Below, in pieces: positions 29,904-37,501 of a stretch of DNA of 37,501 bases (positions within the stretch are counted from its first letter, which is position 1; every line of letters starts with the position of its first letter). Location: the NCBI GenBank assembly GCA_964502465.1, contig CAZCWX010000522.1:1-37501 (forward strand). Direction: 5' to 3'. The position numbers and the translations under genes are program-made. The notes under the pieces were generated by a model. The model was not told the origin of the DNA. It searched no databases and was given only the letters and a program-made list of their open reading frames with translations. This DNA is from CAZCWX01 sp964502465 (GTDB taxonomy: Bacteria > Desulfobacterota > Binatia > Bin18).

Positions 29904-31679
29904 CTACTTTGTCTCAGTCGTCGATCTCTGTGGTAGCGGAGCCCAAGCCGGCGTGCCATCTTCAAATTGGTCGTTCGTCAACGCCTGCACCTCTGAGCCG
30001 TCGGGTCGCATGAGATACAGGTCTCCGTATGGTTGTGGGTTGCCAGTCAGCGGGCGTTCGTCTTTGAATCCACCGCGGGCGCTGGCAAAACAGATCCACT
30101 GTCCATCGGGAGACCATACGGGGTGCATATCAAGGCCCGGCGATCGGGTCAGTTGCCTGAGGTCACTTCCATCGGGTTGGATCGTATAGATTGCAAAGTC
30201 ACCAGTGCGATTGCTCGCGAACACGATGCGATCTCCCAGTGGTGACCAATGAGGAAACGTGTCGGTTGCTGGCGAAGTGGTCAGGCGAGCCAGACCAGTC
30301 CCATCAACGCCAATCACATAAAGGTCTTTTTTCCCCTCACGGGTTGAGCGAAACACCAGTCGTTTGCCGTCCGGGGACCAACTGGGGAGCGCATCATTGG
30401 CTGGATGTTCAGTGAGGTTCCGTACACCTGAGCCGTCGGGATGAATGACGTAAATGTCGTTGTCTGTACTTCCTCCTGCAAACACGCGACCCTTGGTAAA
30501 GGCGATCAGGTCACCGCCAGGGGACCAACTAGGCATAAAAGCCGGAGTATCCTTATAAAGCTGTCGGCGGTTTGAACCATCGATGTTCATGCGTTCGATC
30601 GAGCGAAAGTCAGCGGTAAAGCTCAGGACGTCACCTGTGGGAGAAAAAGAGGGAAATGTGCCATTAATACGCAGTAACCGAACTCCAGGGACGAGGCTCG
30701 TCTGTGCGCGAACGGAAGGAATAGGACGGTCGGTGTGGCGATGAAACACCACGTATTGTCCATCTGGCGACCACTGTGGAGAACGGAACTCTCCCTGGCT
30801 GGCAAACCGGTGAGTCCTGTCCCCTTCTTGATCAAGATCCACGCAGCCCAGCGCACCTTCCCTTCCTGTCCAAGAAAAACACACACGATTTTCTGGCACC
30901 CAATGGGGGGACAGCGTAGATCCAGAACTTTTTGTGATTTGTGTAGAAATGTGAGGGTCGTTGATCTCGACGACAGAAATCTGCCGGCTTGCGGAGTAAT
31001 ACGCCACTCGTTTCCCATCTGGCGACCATGTCGGGCTGCCGTCCCAGCCAGGGGTATCAGTCAGGCGGCGTAAATCAGTTCCGTCGGGCCGGATCACATA
31101 GATATCGCTCTCGTCCCAAGTACCTCGATCTGAAGAGAAGGCGATCCATTCACCATCTGGTGACCAGGCTGGGCGAAAATCTCCACCAGGCGAATTCGTA
31201 ACATTCCACGTTTTGGTGTTTTCCAACGCCATTACCCAAATATCAGCCTGGCCAGAGCGGCTGGAAACAAATGCGATCTGCGTGCCATCGGGCGAGAAGG
31301 CGGCAGCGTCATCAAAGGCGGGGTGGTCGGTCAGTCGTTGAAGATCGCTGCCGTCCGGTCGGATGCGATACAGATCTGCATTACCATTGCGGTGTGAGGT
31401 GAAAACGATCCACTGCCCGTCCGGCGAGAAGGAAGCATTATAGTCAAGGTCTGGATGCGAGGAGAGCGGCTTTGGATCCGAACCATCCGCGTTGGCAATA
31501 AACACATCCAGATCCCAGGGTGCCAACGAGGCAAAGGCGATGGTGTAGTCAGCAGTTGGCTCTGGCGGGGCTTCTCTGGTAGCCCATGCGGGTTCACCAA
31601 AAGAAGCGCCTGCCACGATAAGACCAACTATAAGTCCGAGGAGAAGCCCAAGACAAATTTGTAATGGACTCCTTGTCAT
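29904..31679 (-). CDS. TolB-like PD40 beta-propeller protein, secreted
   Basis: The 591-residue protein begins with a signal sequence (SPLQICLGLLLGLIVGLIVA) and consists of about eleven PD40/WD40-like blades, each with FSPDG or WSPDG followed by a strand and ending in RPDG or IRPDGSD, as in TolB-type propellers. Such proteins act in the periplasm or are secreted; binding partners differ widely and none is indicated here. It is not next to tolA or pal genes, so it is not necessarily TolB itself. Start at 31679 follows AGGGGG. It has its own unit, with a T-rich pyrimidine tract downstream (29870-29900). Confidence 0.9.
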   Translation of the reverse strand: MTRSPLQICLGLLLGLIVGLIVAGASFGEPAWATREAPPEPTADYTIAFASLAPWDLDVFIANADGSDPKPLSSHPDLDYNASFSPDGQWIVFTSHRNGNADLYRIRPDGSDLQRLTDHPAFDDAAAFSPDGTQIAFVSSRSGQADIWVMALENTKTWNVTNSPGGDFRPAWSPDGEWIAFSSDRGTWDESDIYVIRPDGTDLRRLTDTPGWDGSPTWSPDGKRVAYYSASRQISVVEINDPHISTQITKSSGSTLSPHWVPENRVCFSWTGREGALGCVDLDQEGDRTHRFASQGEFRSPQWSPDGQYVVFHRHTDRPIPSVRAQTSLVPGVRLLRINGTFPSFSPTGDVLSFTADFRSIERMNIDGSNRRQLYKDTPAFMPSWSPGGDLIAFTKGRVFAGGSTDNDIYVIHPDGSGVRNLTEHPANDALPSWSPDGKRLVFRSTREGKKDLYVIGVDGTGLARLTTSPATDTFPHWSPLGDRIVFASNRTGDFAIYTIQPDGSDLRQLTRSPGLDMHPVWSPDGQWICFASARGGFKDERPLTGNPQPYGDLYLMRPDGSEVQALTNDQFEDGTPAWAPLPQRSTTETK

Positions 31680-31851
31680 GGTCCCCCTGTAAGTGTCTAA
31701 TATTCAGCTTTCAGCCCTCGCCGAGCCAACATTACACACGCCTCTCCAACGCATTTAGCTCATGGTAGAGCAAAATCCTCTGAAGAGATAGGATAAAAAA
31801 GTAGGAATTTTACTTGAAAATACTTCAGCGCAAAAGAGTAAGGATGTACGC

Positions 31852-32571
31852 ATGAATTCCTCGGAACTCCATCGCTGGAATGTTTCTCCTGAGGAAGCCA
31901 TCGAGATTCAAAATTCGTTGCGATCTCGGCTTGACCTGCAGAGCGAGCCGGAGCGGATTGAGACGGTCGCCGGCATCGATGTGTCTTACGATAAAGGCTC
32001 TGACTGGCTCTTTGCTGCTATTGTCGTCCTGCAAATACGTGATCTGCAGCTCCTCGACTCGGCCTCGGCAACTGCCACGGTGCCTTTTCCTTACATCCCT
32101 GGTTTGCTCTCTTTTCGTGAGTGCCCTGCCGTGCTCCAGGCATGGAAGAAACTCCGGGTGAAACCTGATTGCCTCATGTGTGACGGCCAGGGAATTGCCC
32201 ATCCCAGACGTCTGGGCATCGCCAGCCATTTGGGTCTATGGCTCGACATGCCCTCAATTGGGTGTGCGAAGAGTTTACTCGTTGGTACCTATCGAGAGCC
32301 TGGTCTGAACCGAGGAAGCACTGAACCTCTCCATCATCGAAAAGAGCAGGTTGGAGTCATCCTCCGTACGAAGGACGGAGTGCAACCGGTCTTTGTTTCC
32401 CAGGGCCACAGGATCAGTCTCAAGAAGGCCACGGAGGTTGTGTTGGCCTGCTGCACAAAGTACCGCCTGCCTGAGCCTACCCGCCAAGCACATCTGCTAG
32501 TGAATGAGATCCGCAAAAGCGCAGGCAAAAAGGAGCGCGCCAGCCAACAAGCTTCTCTTTTTAGAGAATGA
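31852..32571 (+). CDS. nfi: Endonuclease V (deoxyinosine 3' endonuclease)
   Basis: The 239-residue protein shows the RNase H-like nuclease pattern of endonuclease V: AGIDVSY with the first catalytic Asp, PYIPGLLSFRECPAVL with Glu, DCLMCDGQGIAHPRRLGIAS with the next Asp, and PSIGCAKSLLVGTY. It nicks DNA at the second phosphodiester bond 3' of deoxyinosine produced by adenine deamination. ATG at 31852 follows AAGGA. Length is normal for the family. It is 78 bp before the phosphotransferase gene on the same strand and may be co-transcribed. The surrounding XPB and Bax1 genes suggest a repair neighbourhood. Confidence 0.95.
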   Translation: MNSSELHRWNVSPEEAIEIQNSLRSRLDLQSEPERIETVAGIDVSYDKGSDWLFAAIVVLQIRDLQLLDSASATATVPFPYIPGLLSFRECPAVLQAWKKLRVKPDCLMCDGQGIAHPRRLGIASHLGLWLDMPSIGCAKSLLVGTYREPGLNRGSTEPLHHRKEQVGVILRTKDGVQPVFVSQGHRISLKKATEVVLACCTKYRLPEPTRQAHLLVNEIRKSAGKKERASQQASLFRE

Positions 32572-32648
32572 GCAGGGAAAGGGCTTGAGCATGGAGGGGA
32601 TGTTGCGGCATGATGCTCTCGCTTTTGGATACACAGGAGGAACGACCA

Positions 32649-33674
32649 ATGGCTGTGGACTTAGCGATACTTCAGCGTCAGTTGCAGGATTTCGCCGTTG
32701 CCCACTACGGGGCAAGCGCTATCGTCAGTCAAGTTGAGGTCATGCCCGGCCATGCTGGCTTGAGCTTTGGCTTCCGTGTCGATTATCAGGAAGGGGGCCA
32801 ACGACGGAATGAGTCTTTCGTGATGCGCCTCCCTCCCAAAGGGGTGAGACAGAGCGGCAATACCGATGTGCTTCGGCAGGTGCCGCTGCTCCAAGCCTTG
32901 AAACGCAATGGGGTTCCAGTGCCAACTGTCCGTTGGTTCGGCAGCGATCTATGCTGGTTTGAGGTCCCATACATCATGGTCGAGCGGCTGCCTGGCCGAA
33001 CCATCCGTTTTTCAGAACCGGACCCGTCCTTTGACGTAAGCCAGGAGGGCATGGCCCGCCTCCTTCGCCAAGTCATACGCGCGCTGACCCAGATCCATCG
33101 GCTCGACTGGCAAAAAGAACTCGCCGGCTGGGAAGCTCCGCGTTCTCTCGATACCGAGATCCGTTTTTGGGATGCAATTTTGGTGAAGGCAGCGGAACCG
33201 CAGTGGGTCACACAGGGCCAGGAAGTACGAGATTTGCTGTTGCAGCATCAGCCGCAAAACCCTGAGATTGGTCTTTTTCACGGCGACTTTCAGGGCTCAA
33301 ACTTCCTTATTGATAGCGAGGCGCTGGTCGCCGTTTTGGACTGGGAAATATCTGGCATCGGTGGACAACTCCTGGACTTAGGCTGGCTGCTCGTTTTCAC
33401 TGATCCCGCAAGCTGGGATACTGAATGTCAACCTCTTTCCGCTGTTCCCTCAGCAGCAGAGGTCATCTCTCTTTACGAAGAGGGAATGCAGCGCAAGACG
33501 CAAGACGTTGCCTGGTATCGTGCGTTAGCAGGCTACCGCTTTGGTGTCATCAGTGGCTTTAATGTCATGTTGCATCGCAGAGGCAAGCGTCATGACCCTG
33601 AGTGGGAGCGTATCGCTTCTTCGGTCCAGTTTCTTTTTGGCCGTGCGAAAGAGATGCTGCTTAGCCATCATTGA
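32649..33674 (+). CDS. Phosphotransferase/kinase-like (APH family) protein
   Basis: Start at ATG 32649 (MAVDLAILQRQLQ) behind AGGAGG; the upstream ATG at 32610 has no such site. The 341-residue protein is an aminoglycoside phosphotransferase/ACAD10-type kinase-like fold: SFVMRLPPKG lysine strand, LFHGDFQGSNFLID (catalytic HGD.Q..N motif) and VAVLDWEISGIGGQLLDLGW with the Mg-binding Asp. Members phosphorylate small alcohols or sit next to acyl-CoA catabolism genes; the substrate is unknown. Its last seven bases overlap the end of the convergent helicase gene. The family is firm, and antibiotic resistance should not be assumed. Confidence 0.9.
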   Translation: MAVDLAILQRQLQDFAVAHYGASAIVSQVEVMPGHAGLSFGFRVDYQEGGQRRNESFVMRLPPKGVRQSGNTDVLRQVPLLQALKRNGVPVPTVRWFGSDLCWFEVPYIMVERLPGRTIRFSEPDPSFDVSQEGMARLLRQVIRALTQIHRLDWQKELAGWEAPRSLDTEIRFWDAILVKAAEPQWVTQGQEVRDLLLQHQPQNPEIGLFHGDFQGSNFLIDSEALVAVLDWEISGIGGQLLDLGWLLVFTDPASWDTECQPLSAVPSAAEVISLYEEGMQRKTQDVAWYRALAGYRFGVISGFNVMLHRRGKRHDPEWERIASSVQFLFGRAKEMLLSHH

Positions 33675-35026
33675 TAGGCATCGTGTTGTCGTCGCCGGCG
33701 GCTGATGCTTTCTTCCACCGTGCCGGCGGTGACGACTTCGTACAATATTGCTTGTTTCCCTTCACGTTTCCGCAGCACCCGACCTAAACGCTGTACGTGC
33801 TCACGCGTCGAACCTGAACCTGAAAGAATAATTGCCACACTTGCCTCGGGCACATTCACCCCTTCGTTCAACACCTTGGAGGTGGCCAAGGCCAAATACT
33901 CGCCACGATTAAACGCTTCAAGGATTTCTTTGCGTTCTTTGGTTGGGGTCTGATGCGTAATCGCTGGAATGAGAAATGCCGTAGAGATGGCATAGACGGT
34001 ATCGTTATCGCTGGTGAAGATAAGCACCCGCTCACGCGCGTGCTTCTTGAGGAGGTAATCTAACGTGCGCAGTTTGGCTGAGGTGCCCAACGCCAGCTTT
34101 TTGGACCGCTGATGGGCGAGCATTGCCTGCCGGCCTTTGCGACTCACCGCACTCTCACGCACAAACCGATGCCAGCCGGCAAGGCCATCGAGCACGATGC
34201 CGTGGTCAATAAGGAAATTGGAGAAGGTACTCCGTGCCCTTTTGTACTCTTCTTCTTCCTCCGGCGTGAGGGTGACCCTGACCCGCTCGACGATATAGTC
34301 AGCGAGATACTCGCCAGCTAACTCTTTGATTCCTTTCGCGTATACTTGGGGGCCGATGAGTTCGTCGAGCAAGATATGGCGACCATCGGTTCGTTCTGGT
34401 GTCGCAGTGAGACCCAGGCGATACGGTGCCAGGCACATCTCCGCCGCATGGCTGTACATTTCGCCTGGAAGATGATGACATTCATCAAAAATGACGAGAC
34501 CCCAACGGTTCCCGAGCCGGTCCATGTGGTTGTAGGCGCTATCATAGGTGGTAACCGTGATGTCCTGCACCTCATAGTATCCCCCACCAATCAGACCAAT
34601 CTGCTCGCCAAAGGCGGCGCACAGCAAATCATACCATTGGTTCAACAGGTCAATAGTCGGTGCGACCACTAACGTACCGCGCTGAACCGTCTCAATTGCC
34701 ATCTGGCCAACATAACTTTTGCCTGCACCGGTGGGGAGGACCACGACTCCGCGTCGGCCCGCGCTTTGCCACGCGGCTATGGCTTCACTCTGGAACGGAT
34801 GCGGTGCCTGCGTCAGGCGGCTCGTGAGCTTCAGCGTGCGGTATGCTGGGGCAGTATTGTCGAACGTGAGCTTGGACTGTCTGAACTGTTCAATGACAGC
34901 GCGGTAGTGATACGCCTGCGCGCGCCAGCGGTCTACCCGTCCATCCCACTGGAAGCAAGCAGGTGGGTAAAAATCTTGTGGTGGATCGCGTAGAACTAAG
35001 GTGCCAAGATCAAAGGAAAGACGCAT
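33668..35026 (-). CDS. XPB-like SF2 DNA helicase
   Basis: I start at ATG 35026 (MRLSFDLGTLVLRDPP), since the ORF upstream of it is made of GGAGAATCGG repeat codons. The 452-residue protein has Walker A PTGAGKS (98-104), DECHH, GLTATPERTDGR, a thumb-like insert (LTPEEEEEYKRARS), VLIFTSDNDT and QRLGRVLRKREGKQ motif VI, matching XPB-type helicases that open DNA for repair. A front domain of about 70 residues acts like the damage-recognition part. The Bax1-type partner (DUF790) lies at 26238-27470. There is no good Shine-Dalgarno site upstream. The end overlaps the convergent phosphotransferase by 7 bp. Confidence 0.92.
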   Translation of the reverse strand: MRLSFDLGTLVLRDPPQDFYPPACFQWDGRVDRWRAQAYHYRAVIEQFRQSKLTFDNTAPAYRTLKLTSRLTQAPHPFQSEAIAAWQSAGRRGVVVLPTGAGKSYVGQMAIETVQRGTLVVAPTIDLLNQWYDLLCAAFGEQIGLIGGGYYEVQDITVTTYDSAYNHMDRLGNRWGLVIFDECHHLPGEMYSHAAEMCLAPYRLGLTATPERTDGRHILLDELIGPQVYAKGIKELAGEYLADYIVERVRVTLTPEEEEEYKRARSTFSNFLIDHGIVLDGLAGWHRFVRESAVSRKGRQAMLAHQRSKKLALGTSAKLRTLDYLLKKHARERVLIFTSDNDTVYAISTAFLIPAITHQTPTKERKEILEAFNRGEYLALATSKVLNEGVNVPEASVAIILSGSGSTREHVQRLGRVLRKREGKQAILYEVVTAGTVEESISRRRRQHDAYQ

Positions 35027-35035
35027 TTGGAAAGG

Positions 35036-35205
35036 AATGGGAGAATGGGCGAAACGGGGAATCGGAGAGTCTGGGAAACAGGAATCGGCGAATCGGTGAA
35101 AGAAAAACCTTCCCTCCTGTTCTCCGGTTCTCCCGCTCTCCGGTTCTCCCATTCGTTCTCAGCGTCTCCGTTTCTCCCCGTCTCCGGTTCTCCGTTTCTG
35201 TTTTT
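35036..35205. repeat. GGAGAATCGG/CTCCGGTTCTCC hairpin repeat, longest copy
   Basis: Purine-rich units (GGGAGAATGGGCGAAACGGG, GGAATCGGAGAG, AATCGGCGAATCGG) at 35036-35100 are followed by pyrimidine-rich units (CTGTTCTCCGGTTCTCC, GCTCTCCGGTTCTCC, GTCTCCGTTTCTCCCC) at 35115-35195, again a long imperfect hairpin. It lies between the starts of the helicase and the end of the CoA-transferase, on the minus-strand path. It may form part of the mRNA or be a neutral repeat. Confidence 0.65.
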
Positions 35206-36417
35206 TCAGACTACTCTCCTCTCTCGCAGCTCCGCAATCTTCGCTGCACTATAGCCGAGACCGCGTAGCACCTCTTCCGTGTGCTGTCCCAGGGACGGGG
35301 CAAACGAGCGAAACGAACCTGGGGTGTTTGAAAGTTTCACCGCTATTCCAGCTTGGGTCACTTTCCCGGCTACTGGATGCTCTAACTCCATCGCCATCTC
35401 GCGATGGCGCACCTGTGGGTCTTCAAATACTTCGGGAACATCATAGACTTTCCCGACGCACACATCGGCCTTGGCGAGGATGTCAAACCACTCTTCGCGG
35501 GTCTTGGTGAGGAAGAGTTTTTGTAACTCTGCTCGTGCATAGCCGTGCCGCTCGTTGGCAGGCCCTGAAAAATCCCCAGCCTTCATGCCACAATCTTTGA
35601 GGTCCGGCCGATTGATCGCGTCACATAAATTTTCCCACAACCACGGCTCTGTACAGCCTATGGTAATCATTTTGTGATCCTTGGTTTCGTAGAAGCTATA
35701 GTAGGCATGACCTCCGCCAAACACTCCCTTGCCGCGACCGGGGATGACCCCTTCGGCAAAGTAGTCCCGCACATTGGGCGTTGCTGCCAGTAAGGAGATA
35801 GTCGTGTCAAGATATGAGACATCGACGAACTGACCTTTTCCCGTGCGCTCGCGGGCGAAGAGGGCGAACATGATCCCGGTTACTCCGTGCATGGAGGCAC
35901 CAGCGTAGTCAGCAATAATGTTGAGTGGAATTGTCGGCGGCCCTTCTGGATGACCGATCAGGTTCGCTACCCCTGCCAGCGAGAGATAGTTCAGATCGTG
36001 GGCCGGGTAGTCTCGGTATGGTCCGTCTTGCCCGTAGCCGCTTAATGAGCAGTAGATCAATCGTGGATTGAGCTGACTGAGGGTTTCGTAGTCACCGCCG
36101 AGACGTTTCATGACTCCAGGACGAAAGCCTTCAACTACGACATCAAAGTTCTTAGCCAGATCCTGCAATACCGCCTGTCCGGACGGCTCTTTCAGGTTCA
36201 GCGTCAGGCTCTTTTTGTTACGGTTAGTGAAACTGGTAGCAAGTTTCCGAACCTCTGCTGGTCCAGGAGAGGCACCCGAGCCTGCCAGCTTCCCAGACGG
36301 TGGAGGTTCGATCTTGAGCACCTCAGCGCCCATGTCTGCCAGCATCATGGTACAGAATGCTCCAGGTCCAACCCGAGTGAGTTCAAGGATCTTGATACCG
36401 TCTAACGCTCCAGGCAT
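35206..36417 (-). CDS. CaiB/BaiF family CoA-transferase, second copy
   Basis: The 403-residue protein begins after AGGAGGG and shows the family marks: GIKILELTRVGPGAFCTMML, LADMGAEVLKIEPP, a KKSLTLNLKEPSGQ loop, EGFRPGVMKRLGGDY, SGYGQDGPYRDYPAHDLNYL and GKGQFVDVSYLDTT, where the Asp of FVDVS is the catalytic residue. It is only a distant relative of the 15825-17084 enzyme and probably uses another acid. Such pairs occur in catabolism of aromatics, bile acids or branched acids. It stands alone here, with degenerate repeats on both sides. Confidence 0.93.
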   Translation of the reverse strand: MPGALDGIKILELTRVGPGAFCTMMLADMGAEVLKIEPPPSGKLAGSGASPGPAEVRKLATSFTNRNKKSLTLNLKEPSGQAVLQDLAKNFDVVVEGFRPGVMKRLGGDYETLSQLNPRLIYCSLSGYGQDGPYRDYPAHDLNYLSLAGVANLIGHPEGPPTIPLNIIADYAGASMHGVTGIMFALFARERTGKGQFVDVSYLDTTISLLAATPNVRDYFAEGVIPGRGKGVFGGGHAYYSFYETKDHKMITIGCTEPWLWENLCDAINRPDLKDCGMKAGDFSGPANERHGYARAELQKLFLTKTREEWFDILAKADVCVGKVYDVPEVFEDPQVRHREMAMELEHPVAGKVTQAGIAVKLSNTPGSFRSFAPSLGQHTEEVLRGLGYSAAKIAELRERRVV

Positions 36418-36497
36418 GGTTCCCTCCTCATTGCGAACATGTGCTGCCTGTCTTTATAAACTACAGGGCCGCCGGGAGGCTAGGGGCATACGGCAGA

Positions 36498-36608
36498 AGC
36501 TTTCGGCTATCAGCAGTCAGCGGTCAGCCTTCAGATGAAGAAGAGAAGAGGGCTCTGTCTCCTTTTCTGTCCTCATAGCTGAACACTGATAGCTGACTAC
36601 TGACTGCT
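36498..36608. repeat. Degenerate TCAGC/CTGA intergenic repeats
   Basis: Units CTATCAGCAGTCAGCGGTC, AGCCTTCAG (36509-36535) and CATAGCTGAACACTGATAG, CTGACTACTGACTGC (36576-36607) flank an AAGAAGAGAAGAGGGCTC tract. They resemble units at 25097-25126, 28095-28135, 31701-31720 and 12733-12777. They lie between divergent CoA-transferase and MoxR genes, where a promoter is expected. Confidence 0.5.
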
Positions 36609-36629
36609 TTTCTGCTAAGCCAAAAGAAC

Positions 36630-37501
36630 ATGACTCCGCAAGACAAACTCCGCAAGATTCGTGAAGAACTGCAACAAATGTTCCTCGAGCGTGCCGAGTT
36701 GATCGATGGTGCCTTAGCTGCCCTCCTCGCGGCACAGCACATACTGATCGTCGGCCCACCGGGCACAGCCAAATCGATGCTCGCCGATGAGCTGTGCCGC
36801 CGTATTACCGGCGCGACCTACTTTCAGTGGCTGCTCACCAAGTTTACTACTCCTGAGGAGCTGTTTGGTGCAGTCAGCCTGAAAGCCTTGGAAGCCGATG
36901 ATTACCGCCGTGTCACTGTGAACAAGCTGCCCGAGGCGCATATCGCCTTTCTCGATGAGGTGTTCAAAGCGAGTTCCTCGATTCTGAATGCTATTTTGAC
37001 AATCATCAATGAGCGTCTATTTCATAATGGCCGTCAGGTGACCTCGGTTCCGTTGTTAACGCTGTTTGGTGCCAGCAATGAACTGCCAGAGGAGGATGAG
37101 TTACTTGCCTTGTACGACCGTTTCCTCCTGCGGTTTGTGGTCGGCTACATTAGCGAGGATTTCCGCTTCCTCAAAATGCTTCAGGCCAAAGAACCAGCCG
37201 AACGGACCACGATCACGTTGGACGAACTGCAACAGATGCAGGCAGAGGTGCAGACTCTGGTGGTCCCGAATATGGTATTCCGCGGCCTCGCTGACATCCG
37301 CCGGGAACTGCAAAAGAAAAACCTGGTCGCCTCTGATCGCCGTTACCGCCAGAGCATCGGACTCTTACAAGCTTTGGCGTATCTGCAGGGGCGTCCTACA
37401 GTTGCCGAGTCTGATCTCTTCTTTCTCGAACACGTTTTGTGGAAAGACCCAGGCGAGCGAGTCGAGGTCCATAACGTCATTCACGGCTTGATCCACGGCT
37501 A
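36630..37501 (+). CDS. MoxR/RavA-type AAA+ ATPase (cut by the window edge)
   Basis: The frame opens at ATG 36630 (MTPQDKLRKIREELQQMFLE) and stays open to the window end, at least 290 residues. It has Walker A GPPGTAKS (42-49), Walker B HIAFLDEVFKAS, a sensor segment FGASNELPEEDELLALYDRF, and later helices typical of MoxR/RavA ATPases. Such proteins work as chaperones or assembly factors, often with a VWA-domain partner encoded next to them; that partner would lie beyond the window. Only a weak site precedes the ATG. The family call is firm. Confidence 0.9.
   Translation, partial: MTPQDKLRKIREELQQMFLERAELIDGALAALLAAQHILIVGPPGTAKSMLADELCRRITGATYFQWLLTKFTTPEELFGAVSLKALEADDYRRVTVNKLPEAHIAFLDEVFKASSSILNAILTIINERLFHNGRQVTSVPLLTLFGASNELPEEDELLALYDRFLLRFVVGYISEDFRFLKMLQAKEPAERTTITLDELQQMQAEVQTLVVPNMVFRGLADIRRELQKKNLVASDRRYRQSIGLLQALAYLQGRPTVAESDLFFLEHVLWKDPGERVEVHNVIHGLIHG

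Noticed and set aside
31680..31851. tRNA or riboswitch in the spacer before endonuclease V
   Set aside because: No cloverleaf or known aptamer pattern seen; only a short AT-rich stretch and a TCAGC-type repeat.
34000..35152. Longer helicase start at 35152
   Set aside because: The extra residues are encoded by the GGAGAATCGG repeat and have no family counterpart; the ATG at 35026 fits the usual start.

Overview
The window looks like a chromosome segment from an uncultivated soil or aquatic bacterium of the Desulfobacterota/Binatota or Tectomicrobia type. This is inference from gene content: two CaiB/BaiF CoA-transferases, a flavin-dependent luciferase-like oxidoreductase, large class III cyclase/AAA/TPR proteins, an XPB-type helicase with its Bax1 (DUF790) partner, and many intergenic degenerate repeats. 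No rRNA or tRNA gene was seen, so the taxonomy stays loose.

Layout. 1-4.6 kb (minus strand): the edge of a gene resembling an AddB-type exonuclease, a retropepsin-like aspartic protease, comM/yifB, a Phd/ParE-type toxin-antitoxin pair and a TTC38-like TPR protein. 4.8-8.2 kb: a large cyclase-ATPase-TPR protein. 8.2-11.6 kb (minus): a three-gene set of a 91-residue small protein, a haem-oxygenase-like diiron protein and a cobalamin-binding radical SAM protein. This is my main candidate for an undescribed system, a RiPP-like peptide modification locus. 11.8-17.1 kb: a luciferase-like oxidoreductase, a minus-strand set (DUF4124-like protein, MsrP, metallo-beta-lactamase-fold lipoprotein) and a CoA-transferase.

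17.3-25.1 kb is an accessory region. It starts with a HEPN gene pair, followed by a wHTH/TPR regulator that is broken. Its two ends are separated by about 6.1 kb bounded by two nearly identical 118/119-bp MITE-like elements in direct orientation. Between them lie an ISKra4-type transposase fragment, a complete IS6-type element whose end matches the MITE ends, a truncated cyclase-ATPase, and a stress-type operon (ArsR regulator, two tandem AHSA1/SRPBCC proteins, DUF899 protein). The MITEs supply stop codons to the genes on their left.

25.2-37.5 kb: a BrnT/BrnA-like pair, a decayed fragment, Bax1-type nuclease (DUF790), CBS-domain protein, enoyl-CoA hydratase, thiol peroxidase, a TolB-like propeller protein, endonuclease V, a phosphotransferase, the XPB-like helicase, a second CoA-transferase and the start of a MoxR-type ATPase. 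Bax1, endonuclease V and XPB together suggest a loose DNA-repair neighbourhood. Spacers carry three families of degenerate repeats (GGAGAATCGG hairpins, TCAGC/CTGAG runs, CAATC runs) and one paired REP-like palindrome.
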